Positions 26,005 through 33,021 of a stretch of 64,000 nt of DNA are shown one piece after another. The notes beneath the pieces are model-generated. The model was given only the letters and a program-made list of their open reading frames with translations. It had not been told where the DNA came from and did no database searches. The position numbers and the translations under genes are program-made. Source of the DNA: Oxalobacter vibrioformis (GTDB lineage Bacteria > Pseudomonadota > Gammaproteobacteria > Burkholderiales > Burkholderiaceae_D); the NCBI RefSeq assembly GCF_027118995.1, contig NZ_CP098242.1:1837001-1901000 (forward strand), written 5' to 3'. Position 1 is the first letter of the stretch; the number at the start of each line of letters is the position of its first letter.

Positions 26005-26865
26005 CTATTTCAATCTTGCCAAAGCTTCTCTTGCTTTGGTGTTCCCCTGGGCCGCTGCTTTTTCGTACCAGCTACGGGCTTTGGACATATCTTTTTTGAG
26101 ATGTTCCCCTCTCTCATACTGAGTCCCAATAAAATATTGTGAACCGGCAAGGCCGCGTTCTGCGGCAACCTCAATCATGGCTAGGCCATCCTCAATATTC
26201 TTTAGCGTGCCATTTCCCGCCATATACATCAGGCCAAGATTATGCAATGCCGGCAAATAAACCTGCTCTGCTGACTTCGTATACCACTCAACCGCTTTCC
26301 TGCTGTCCTGTTTTACGCCTTTTCCTTCTTCATACGCCAGGCCTAAATTAAATTCTGCAGCCGGCTCTCCCTGCTCTGCTGCTTTCTGGAACCATTTAAG
26401 GGCTTCAGCATCATTTTTCCTCAAGCCACCAAGCCCGTGGGAATAGTATTCACCCATACGGCTTTGAGCGTCTCTGTCGCCTTTATCAGCCGCCATTCTG
26501 AACCAACGAGCAGCTTCACGAGTATTTTTTGTAACGCCCTGACCTTTTTCATAAAAAACACCCATATCGTGCATGGACATGACATTACCATTGTCAGCGG
26601 CTTTTTTTGCCCATTGGGCGGCGCTTTTCTCATCTTTCGCTGTACCCGTACCTGTCAGATATAACCCGCTTAAAAGCCCCTGTGCCTCCACATCCCCTTT
26701 TTCAGCGGCTCTTTTCATGAGAGTAAAAGCTTTGTCCAACTGCTTCTGCTTCAAAAGAGCAACGGCATCCTCCTTATCCCCGGCACTCGCCAAAAAAGCG
26801 AAACCTGCAAGAAACAGGAATGCGAACACAAAACGAAGGGAAGTGCTGGAAGAAATGATATTCAC
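26005..26865 (-). CDS. Secreted Sel1-like repeat protein
   Basis: A 286-residue protein with a signal peptide (cleavage near ASAG, residue 28) and about six Sel1-like repeats, each with the AxxWxxKAAxxG pattern (for example AAQWAKKAADNGNVMSM and ALKWFQKAAEQGEPAAEF). Such solenoids bind other proteins; secreted ones act in the periplasm as adaptors or immunity proteins. GTG start at 26865 with GAGGATTCG upstream. It lies between two insertion sequences in the island, on the same strand as the unknown 477-residue protein, from which the second IS481 element separates it. Confidence 0.88.
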   Translation of the reverse strand: MNIISSSTSLRFVFAFLFLAGFAFLASAGDKEDAVALLKQKQLDKAFTLMKRAAEKGDVEAQGLLSGLYLTGTGTAKDEKSAAQWAKKAADNGNVMSMHDMGVFYEKGQGVTKNTREAARWFRMAADKGDRDAQSRMGEYYSHGLGGLRKNDAEALKWFQKAAEQGEPAAEFNLGLAYEEGKGVKQDSRKAVEWYTKSAEQVYLPALHNLGLMYMAGNGTLKNIEDGLAMIEVAAERGLAGSQYFIGTQYERGEHLKKDMSKARSWYEKAAAQGNTKAREALARLK

Positions 26866-26957
26866 GGCGAATCCTCAATATGGATTATGGGAAGTGAGCA
26901 TAATAGCGGACACAGCCTGTATTTCTCAAGCCATGCGTCATTTGTAGTAGTTTAGAC

Positions 26958-28132
26958 CTGATCTGACAGAAGCCGGTTTTGTTTGGGTATCTGTCAGATT
27001 ACATCTGGATCAGATTTTTCTCCTTCCAGACATTCAATCCATCAAGAAAGGTCTGCATGGGCGTTCTGCCACAGCACATTTTTTCCCTGATGGGTTCGTT
27101 CATTATTGTAATAATGAAGCCAGTTGTCCAGATCGGATTGCAGTGAATCCAGATCGTAGTACAGTTTTTTCCGGAATGCCACCTGGTAAAACTCCTGTAA
27201 AACAGTCTTGTGAAAGCGCTCACAGATACCGTTTGTCTGGGGTGACCTGACTTTCGTTTTCGTGTGATCGATGTCATTGATTGCCAGATAAAGCTGATAA
27301 TCATGGTTCTCAACGCGGCCACAGAACTCTGTTCCCCTATCCGTAAGGATGCGTAATACCGGTACATCCTGGGATGCGTGAAACGGCAGCACCCTGTCGT
27401 TGAGCAAATCTGCTGCGGTAATGGGTGTCTTGCTGGTATACAACTTACAGTGAGCAACACGGCTATAGGTATCAACATACGTTTGTTGATATATCCGGCC
27501 TACTCCTTTCAGGGTACCGACATAGAAGGTGTCCTGAGAACCCAGATAACCCGGATGGGCGGTTTCTATCTCGCCATGAACGATGTCATCCTGCTTTTTC
27601 TTCTCAAGAGCGGCAACCTGTTCTTCCGTGAGAATAATACCTTCGCTGGCTACCTTGGCTTCCAGTGCTTTCAGGCGTTTTTTGAAGTTCTCCAGGTCAT
27701 GGCGCAGCCAGACAGATCGAACACCGCTGCCAGATATAAAAATGCCGAGCTTTCTCAGCTCATTACTGGTGCGGACCTGACCGTGGGCCGGGTAGTCGAT
27801 GGCATATTGAACAACAGCTTTTTCTGTGGCTTCTTCTGTCCGGTTCTTGAGATTGGGAACACGTCTGCTCTGGTTTATCAGGGCATCAATACCCCCTTGT
27901 CCTACTTGCTCGTGATAGCGATAAAAGGTATCACGTGATACGCCCATGACTTTGCAGGCTTTCGATACGTTATTGAGCTCGGATGCCAGATTAAGCAGCC
28001 CGACTTTGTGTTTGATGATCGGATTGGTAGTATGTAACATGAGAGTTACCTCCTTAAGGTTTTGTTTACGGATTCGACACCCATATCAAAACCGGTAACT
28101 CTCTCCTTTGCAAGAGATAACTGTCAGATTAG
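26958..28132 (-). mobile_element. Second IS481-family insertion sequence
   Basis: Bounded by CTGATCTGACAG (26958-26969) and CTGTCAGATTAG (28121-28132), inverted repeats matching at 11 of 12 bases. Near the left end a further CTGTCAGAT (26991-26999) can pair with the terminal ATCTGACAG. It holds the frameshifted transposase at 26999-28040 and is unrelated in sequence to the other two IS481 copies. Boundaries are approximate. Confidence 0.75.
26999..28040 (-). pseudogene. IS481-family transposase, frameshifted near the C-terminus
   Basis: From the ATG at 28040 (perfect AAGGAGG upstream) the frame encodes a helix-turn-helix (VSKACKVMGVSRDTFYRY) and an rve core with the acidic triad: Asp in QTYVDTYSR, Asp in LTDRGTEF, Glu in QTNGICERFH. 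It stops at 27042 after HQGKNVLWQ. Dropping one A from the A6 run near 27086 gives HQGKMCCGRTPMQTF and a stop at 26999, the ending usual for this subgroup. The lesion affects only the last 20 or so residues, so activity may be reduced rather than lost. Confidence 0.8.
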
Positions 28133-28162
28133 ATTCAAACTACTTCACGTCATTAGTGCAGG

Positions 28163-28183
28163 AAATCCGCCATTGGCGGATTT
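28163..28183 (-). terminator. Possible terminator hairpin after the 477-residue gene
   Basis: AAATCCGCC (28163-28171) and GGCGGATTT (28175-28183) with a 3-base loop, 33 bases past the stop at 28216. The T run is short (TTT), so termination may be weak. Confidence 0.45.
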
Positions 28184-28215
28184 TCCCGAAATACCGACCT
28201 CTCCTGCAAAAAATA

Positions 28216-29649
28216 TTACTGGTTTTTCCCGGCCTGTTTTTCCCTGACCTGATTCATCAGAAGACCTCTTTCCTTATCCGTGAGAAGTCTCCAGAGAGTC
28301 TTTACAGCCGTACCGCTTTTCTTTCCCAAAGAAGTGGATATCACATCCACAACCACCTGGTCGCCATCAGGTTTCCCTTTCTTCAGCTCCTCTCCAAGAG
28401 AATAAAGCAGATCATAGTCACCTGTTTCGGCAATGCTGTCCGCAATCTCATCAATCGTCGCATCAAAGACATTGACCGCATACCCAACAGCTGGAGAGAA
28501 GCCTCGCGTGGCATAAACAAGCATGATATCGGCAACATGCTGGCTTAAAGCCTCCTGACCCCAGTAATCATATGCATTTTGTGCCATTTTTTCCGGGTCT
28601 TCATCGTAGATGCCTCTGGATTGAATCATTTCGTCTCTCCCCCTTTGCTGCTCTTGACGGGTATGACGAACGAGGTCTGCAACAATAGGGCGGTTTCCTT
28701 TTTTATCATGTGCATCGGAAAGTATTTCATTGATAACAAGAGCAGCCTTGGCTGTCATATTTTTTATGCCTCTTTCCCGATTTTCAATTCCTTTCAAGGC
28801 ATTCTCCCGATCACGAACGAAGTTCTGTACACCTATTGCCCTGCTGTCATGCAACGCCTGACCTGTACTTTTCAGCCCTTCAGGAAGATAGTCCTGATAC
28901 CACTGCATCTCTTCAGCAAACAGCTTCTGAGGCGATGTATCTGCCCCATGAGCTGAAACAGTTGCCTCAGGTCCATATTTCCCAATCATGGAACCGGTAT
29001 TAGCCAGCACATCATACGTTGCCCTTGACTCTCCTTCCAGATTGCTCGGGATCAGATCTCCCCTGCTCGCCTGCACAACGGATCCCATGGGATGTTCATA
29101 CTCGAATCCCCGTCTCATATTGCTCGTTGCAATCGCTCTTCCTGCCTGTTCTGATGCCTTTTGTCCAGTTCCCGGCCAGGTCTCGGCCTCTGCCTGCTGA
29201 CGGGCAGCGCTGATCGTCTCGTTATTCCCGGGAGTGGATTTAAAGAGATTTTTTGCCCATCCGTAGGAAGGAATACCTGCCCCGTGTGAAGCTGCGCCTG
29301 CTGAATCCAGCGCATCCACCGTAGTTTGCGCCATTGAAGGCGTACTCAGATTCGAGAGCATGCCTTGCTGGTTCACTTTTTCAGACGGTGATGTATTGGA
29401 TGAAAAACCGGTCGATGGATTTAGCGTATCGGTGGCTGTAAATCCAAAATCCAGACTTTTGTCTGATTTGTAGGATGGCCCCAACTGGAAAACATCCGGA
29501 ACCAGCTTGGCAGTCGTTTGTGTCAGTGTGTCCAGGGGGTGCGGGTCATGGCTATCCCAATGGTTGCGCATGTCAAACATTGCCCGTTTTGCCGGGTTGC
29601 CCAGATAATCGGTATCATCCTGCGGCCCCCACATCGTTTGATTTGTCAT
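28216..29649 (-). CDS. Unknown protein of the genomic island, 477 residues
   Basis: No family recognised. No signal peptide or clear membrane helix. The first 150 residues are rich in Ser, Thr, Asn and Gly and look disordered (TLNPSTGFSSNTSPSEKVNQ). The middle is charged and helical. A C-terminal helical part (about 370-470) contains QHVADIMLVYATRGFSPAVG. The long disordered start and helical end resemble secreted effectors or phage-injected proteins, but this is only a likeness. AAAGGAAAGAG precedes the ATG. It sits between insertion sequences; a Sel1-repeat gene lies beyond the next one on the same strand. Confidence 0.8.
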   Translation of the reverse strand: MTNQTMWGPQDDTDYLGNPAKRAMFDMRNHWDSHDPHPLDTLTQTTAKLVPDVFQLGPSYKSDKSLDFGFTATDTLNPSTGFSSNTSPSEKVNQQGMLSNLSTPSMAQTTVDALDSAGAASHGAGIPSYGWAKNLFKSTPGNNETISAARQQAEAETWPGTGQKASEQAGRAIATSNMRRGFEYEHPMGSVVQASRGDLIPSNLEGESRATYDVLANTGSMIGKYGPEATVSAHGADTSPQKLFAEEMQWYQDYLPEGLKSTGQALHDSRAIGVQNFVRDRENALKGIENRERGIKNMTAKAALVINEILSDAHDKKGNRPIVADLVRHTRQEQQRGRDEMIQSRGIYDEDPEKMAQNAYDYWGQEALSQHVADIMLVYATRGFSPAVGYAVNVFDATIDEIADSIAETGDYDLLYSLGEELKKGKPDGDQVVVDVISTSLGKKSGTAVKTLWRLLTDKERGLLMNQVREKQAGKNQ

Positions 29650-29747
29650 TCTCTTTCCTTTAGCTAAAGTGTTTATTACTACGGGACTGCAGCTCCCGTT
29701 CTAAAGTGCTTCCTGATTTGCTCTCTTTCATTCATCAGCTACTCCAT

Positions 29748-29778
29748 AAAAAAAATGCGCGGTTCATCCCGCGCATTT
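29748..29778 (-). terminator. Rho-independent terminator for a gene no longer present
   Basis: AAATGCGCGG (29753-29762) and CCGCGCATTT (29769-29778). On the minus strand the stem is followed by eight T. No minus-strand gene lies immediately upstream of it; the truncated IS481 copy is there instead, so a former gene was probably lost. Confidence 0.75.
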
Positions 29779-29794
29779 ACTGTATATTATAACA

Positions 29795-29820
29795 TATTTT
29801 AGCCATATATGGCTAAAATA
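29795..29820. promoter_or_regulatory. Perfect 26-bp A/T-rich palindrome, likely operator
   Basis: The half-site TATTTTAGCCATA meets its exact complement. The core AGCCATATATGGCT looks like the operators of XRE/HigA-type antitoxin repressors. It lies 57 bases before the ATG that now starts the truncated IS481 copy 2 gene, so the element may be read from a promoter controlled by this site. The regulator is not encoded nearby. Confidence 0.65.
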
Positions 29821-29876
29821 TAGGGGATAAAAATAAGTTTGAAAATACGTTGCCAACTGTTCGTTACGGGGGAGAG

Positions 29877-30827
29877 ATGCCCACAACAACAGAGGCAGTG
29901 CGTCGAGCAATACAAAATAGTCAAGAGAGCGTGAGGGCGTTAGCAAAGCGCTATGGCATCAACCCCAAGACAGTGGCGAAATGGCGCAGGCGGGAAACCG
30001 TCAAGGATTTGCCCACTGGCCCGAAAAATCCTTCTTCAACTGTATTGTCCGTAGAAGAGGAAGCCATTATTGTGGCTTTCCGGCGGCATACCCTGTTTCC
30101 CCTTGATGATTGCCTTTATGCCCTGCAACCCACTATCGCTCACCTGAGCCGATCTTCATTACATCGCTGTTTACAGCGTCATGGCATATCCCGCTTGCCA
30201 GAAGTTCAGGGCGACAAACCAGTGCCAAAGAAATTCAAGACTTATCCTATTGGCTGCTTCCCTATCGACATAGCCGAAGTACGAACCGCTGAAGGTCGGC
30301 TTTATCTGTTTGTAGCCATAGACCGAACCAGCAAGTTTGCCTATGTGGAATTGCACCAGCGAGCAGGAAAAATGCAGGCGGCACAGTTTTTACGCAACCT
30401 GCAGGAGGCTTTGCCTTATGCCATTCATACTGTCCTGACGGATAACGGGATTCAATTCACCAACAGAGAAAAGGATCGGTTTGCCTTTGAGCATATTTTT
30501 GATCGTGTTTGCAGGGAAAACGGCATTGAGCACCGACTGACCAAGGTAAAGCATCCATGGACCAACGGCCAGGTTGAACGAATGAACCGCACGATCAAGG
30601 AAGCGACTGTCAATCGATATCATTATGACGATCACAAGCAGTTTGAAAACTATCTCCAGAATTTCATGAATGCCTATAATTTCGCCCGCCGATTGAAGTC
30701 TTTAAAAGGGCTTACGCCTTATGAATTTATTTGCAAAATCTGGACAACTCAGCCACATCGTTTTACTCTAAACCCTATCCATCAAAGGCCGGGACTAAAC
30801 ATCTCTAGTCAATTTCAAAATTTTTAA
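29877..30827 (+). CDS. IS481-family transposase (copy 2), new N-terminus
   Basis: Identical in protein sequence to copy 1 from TTTEAVRRAIQN to the end of the element, with the same helix-turn-helix and DDE residues. The native start was removed with the left end of the IS. An ATG at 29877 supplied by the flanking DNA, two bases after GGGGGAG, is in frame and gives MPTTTEAV. The stop is also outside the element (30825-30827), adding ISSQFQNF at the end. A functional enzyme could still be made. Confidence 0.85.
   Translation: MPTTTEAVRRAIQNSQESVRALAKRYGINPKTVAKWRRRETVKDLPTGPKNPSSTVLSVEEEAIIVAFRRHTLFPLDDCLYALQPTIAHLSRSSLHRCLQRHGISRLPEVQGDKPVPKKFKTYPIGCFPIDIAEVRTAEGRLYLFVAIDRTSKFAYVELHQRAGKMQAAQFLRNLQEALPYAIHTVLTDNGIQFTNREKDRFAFEHIFDRVCRENGIEHRLTKVKHPWTNGQVERMNRTIKEATVNRYHYDDHKQFENYLQNFMNAYNFARRLKSLKGLTPYEFICKIWTTQPHRFTLNPIHQRPGLNISSQFQNF
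29881..30801 (+). mobile_element. IS481-family insertion sequence, left end deleted
   Basis: 921 bases matching bases 82-1002 of the complete copy, in the opposite orientation. The right terminal repeat (30779-30801) is intact. The left 81 bases, including the left repeat and native start codon, are missing, so this copy should not move by itself. The right end lies three bases from the stop codon of the cyclase-like gene. Confidence 0.9.
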
Positions 30828-31476
30828 TATATTTTTTTTGGTGATTTGCGAAAGGAGAAGAAAAAAGGTAATTTTCAAACCAGAGGTGTTTCATGAAGGC
30901 CGATTCATTAAACGTGATTTTCTCTTTACTGCTGATGTATATTTTTCGGGCAAGATCATGTACCTGATCCCAGTTTTCGTTATCGAGTATGTTTAGAAAA
31001 TAAACACCGTTTTGATAAACAAGGAGCTTTTTCCCGAAAATTTCCTGAAGCTCTGACCCGGAGCGATACATTTCTATCAGGTTGGGGGAAATAAGAATGC
31101 GTGGGTACGTAGCATGTTTGTTTTCCAGTTCGTGCGCCAGGGTAACCGCGTGACTGTAAGTGAGATTGCCATTCTGAAAATGCCTCGCATAAGCCAGCCC
31201 GCCCCTGATGTATAAATCCCTTTCCAAAAATGCAATAAACGTATCCTTTAAAATTTCCAGAAATTTAAGGAAATTGTTATGCGTGTTACATGTCAGGATT
31301 ATCGTATCGGATATCGCCTGGTAATTGAATACAGCGGTGTTGACTGAAGACAGAAAAGACAAGGCCTTCTGCAGGTCTTCCTTGAAGGAGAAATCAGCGT
31401 TCTGGATGTCTTCTTCCAGCCGTGCCCGGTAGCCGATTACATCAAGAAGGGCAAGATAGATATATGACGTATTCAT
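30805..31476 (-). CDS. Nucleotidyl-cyclase-like protein
   Basis: A 223-residue soluble protein that resembles the class III nucleotidyl cyclase fold. The first metal-binding Asp lies in LALLDVIGYR, the second in QAISDTIILT. These are followed by IRGGLAYAR, the shared RGG turn, and LAHELENKHATYPRILIS, the usual dimer-helix and strand. The pattern is like that of PycC-type pyrimidine cyclases and related orphan cyclase-like proteins, but I cannot assign nucleotide specificity. Its ATG overlaps the stop of the ParA-like gene by one base (TGATG), so the two are translationally coupled. Its stop codon lies three bases from an IS end, so its C-terminus may be shortened. Confidence 0.75.
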   Translation of the reverse strand: MNTSYIYLALLDVIGYRARLEEDIQNADFSFKEDLQKALSFLSSVNTAVFNYQAISDTIILTCNTHNNFLKFLEILKDTFIAFLERDLYIRGGLAYARHFQNGNLTYSHAVTLAHELENKHATYPRILISPNLIEMYRSGSELQEIFGKKLLVYQNGVYFLNILDNENWDQVHDLARKIYISSKEKITFNESAFMKHLWFENYLFSSPFANHQKKYIKNFEID

Positions 31477-32504
31477 CACGAAATTGCCTTTGCCAGCTTG
31501 TTGATTTCATTGCGATAGTCTTCCATTCGATCTACCCAGGGTTCCCAGACCGAACCGTAGTACATTCGCCCGTCACTGGACGCATCCTTGGTGTGTTCCT
31601 GCTCGATATCGAAAATGGCCCGGCCGAATAATTGCGCCGTCGGAGCAAGAGCCTCTACATCCTTGATGGAGGCGGTAAAGGGTTTTTTCGCGGAGAAGTT
31701 TGACTTGACTCTCAACCCCTTTTGCCCCACCAGGGAGGTCTTGATTTCCTCCAGGATTTTATCCTGCCATTTTGTGTAGGATTCTTTGACTTTTGATCCG
31801 CCATGCACTTTAAAATTTTGCAGAACGGTTCCAGCAAGTCTCGGTTTACCCCTGAAGGGTTCAATGCCAAAAGGAGATAAAGTGCTGGCTATGACCTGGT
31901 GTCTTTCAATCCATTCATGAATGACCTGGCCCAAAAGCTGAACCGCCTGATAACAAAAGCGATCAGGGACAAGGGGGACAATCAGTTCGTCACAGCTTAA
32001 TATGACGGTACGGGTGATGGCGCCAGAGCTTGGCCCCACATCGCAGATGGTGAAAGCAAAATCATGTATACGCCCTAACGCACGCAGTAACCTGCTAAAG
32101 GCGACATAGGTGTTTTTTTCATGAATATTGTCTGTGACAGCCTGATTCCATGCGGTACCGAAATACGTTTCTGCCCGTGAAAATTTCAGATCACCACGGA
32201 GCAAAAATAAGCCCTTATATTTTTGATGTTCAGACAATGTGACGTTATTGGCATCTATTTCCGCCTGTTTCCCTTGAAATCTTGGGAGCATGGCGTCGTA
32301 AATGGATGTCCCGGGCAATGCCTGATCAGGGTCACTCAACTCTTCGTTGATAGCAAAAAACATTTCGGTCATATTGCATTGGGGATCGCAATCAACTAGC
32401 AGAACCTTCTTGTTTTGCTGTGATAAAAGCACCGCAAGATTAAAGGTCGTTGTTGTTTTGGAAACCCCGCCCTTGTTATTGTATAGAGACACTATTTTGC
32501 ACAT
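31476..32504 (-). CDS. ParA/MinD-family ATPase
   Basis: A 342-residue P-loop ATPase with a deviant Walker A (NNKGGVSKTTTT), switch I/Walker A' region LLVDCDPQCNMT and Walker B-like FTICDVGPSSG. A long insertion and a C-terminal extension distinguish it from plasmid ParA proteins of 210-260 residues. No ParB gene or plasmid replication gene is nearby, so a role in chromosome or plasmid partition is unlikely. It is the first gene of a coupled pair with the cyclase-like gene. AAAGGAAAC precedes the ATG. Confidence 0.88.
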   Translation of the reverse strand: MCKIVSLYNNKGGVSKTTTTFNLAVLLSQQNKKVLLVDCDPQCNMTEMFFAINEELSDPDQALPGTSIYDAMLPRFQGKQAEIDANNVTLSEHQKYKGLFLLRGDLKFSRAETYFGTAWNQAVTDNIHEKNTYVAFSRLLRALGRIHDFAFTICDVGPSSGAITRTVILSCDELIVPLVPDRFCYQAVQLLGQVIHEWIERHQVIASTLSPFGIEPFRGKPRLAGTVLQNFKVHGGSKVKESYTKWQDKILEEIKTSLVGQKGLRVKSNFSAKKPFTASIKDVEALAPTAQLFGRAIFDIEQEHTKDASSDGRMYYGSVWEPWVDRMEDYRNEINKLAKAIS

Positions 32505-32640
32505 TATTGTTTCCTTTAATGAATGAATAGGCTTATCTTTAAAAGTAAAAACAAGGCGTCTTTTACAGCGAGCAAAGAGAGATTTATCTGCTCAGAAATT
32601 CTTGAGAACAGGGTAAACGTGTTCCCTAAAAAGAAAATGC

Positions 32641-32668
32641 AAAAATCCCGTTTTTCAACGGGATTTTT
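32641..32668 (-). terminator. Rho-independent terminator of tRNA-Leu
   Basis: Perfect 12-base arms AAAAATCCCGTT and AACGGGATTTTT with loop TTTC, 36 bases past the tRNA 3' end on the minus strand, ending in a T run. Confidence 0.9.
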
Positions 32669-32704
32669 GTTGCGTAATCGATTGATTTGATTGTTACTTT
32701 GGCT

Positions 32705-32789
32705 TGGTGCCCACGGAGGGATTTGAACCCCCACGTCTCTCAACACACGGACCTGAACCGTGCGCGTCTACCAATTCCGCCACGTGGGC
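32705..32789 (-). tRNA. tRNA-Leu (anticodon CAG)
   Basis: 85 bases including an encoded CCA. The acceptor arm GCCCACG pairs with CGTGGGC, discriminator A. The anticodon loop is TTCAGGT in a G/C-rich stem, anticodon CAG, reading CUG. The long variable arm (GTTGAGAGAC region) is that of class II tRNAs, and the T loop is GGTTCAAATCC. It marks the right edge of the accessory island; such genes are frequent integration sites. Confidence 0.95.
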
Positions 32790-32862
32790 AATATCTCATA
32801 AAGAGAGTGGTTGTCGGACACGAGTACGATTTTGTGTCATACTGATCCGACAGAAGCCAATC

Positions 32863-32890
32863 ATTTTAGCATGATTTTATCCGAAGTCAA
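32863..32890 (-). promoter_or_regulatory. Sigma70-type promoter for tRNA-Leu
   Basis: On the minus strand: TTGACT (32890-32885), 16 bases, TAAAAT (32868-32863). Transcription would begin near 32856, about 67 bases before the tRNA. Confidence 0.6.
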
Positions 32891-33021
32891 TCTCCTTGCG
32901 TTTCAATGTGAAAAGCGCGAATATTGTGCTTTCCGCAAGTGAAACAGCGCTTTTCGGGTATGCTGCCAATAAGCCTAAAGCAGTATTTTTATCGAATATT
33001 TATCAGTAAAGACGGATTAAT

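Noticed and set aside
31476-32504. Plasmid or phage partition locus
   Set aside because: No ParB, centromere-like repeats, replication or phage genes are visible near the ParA-like gene.
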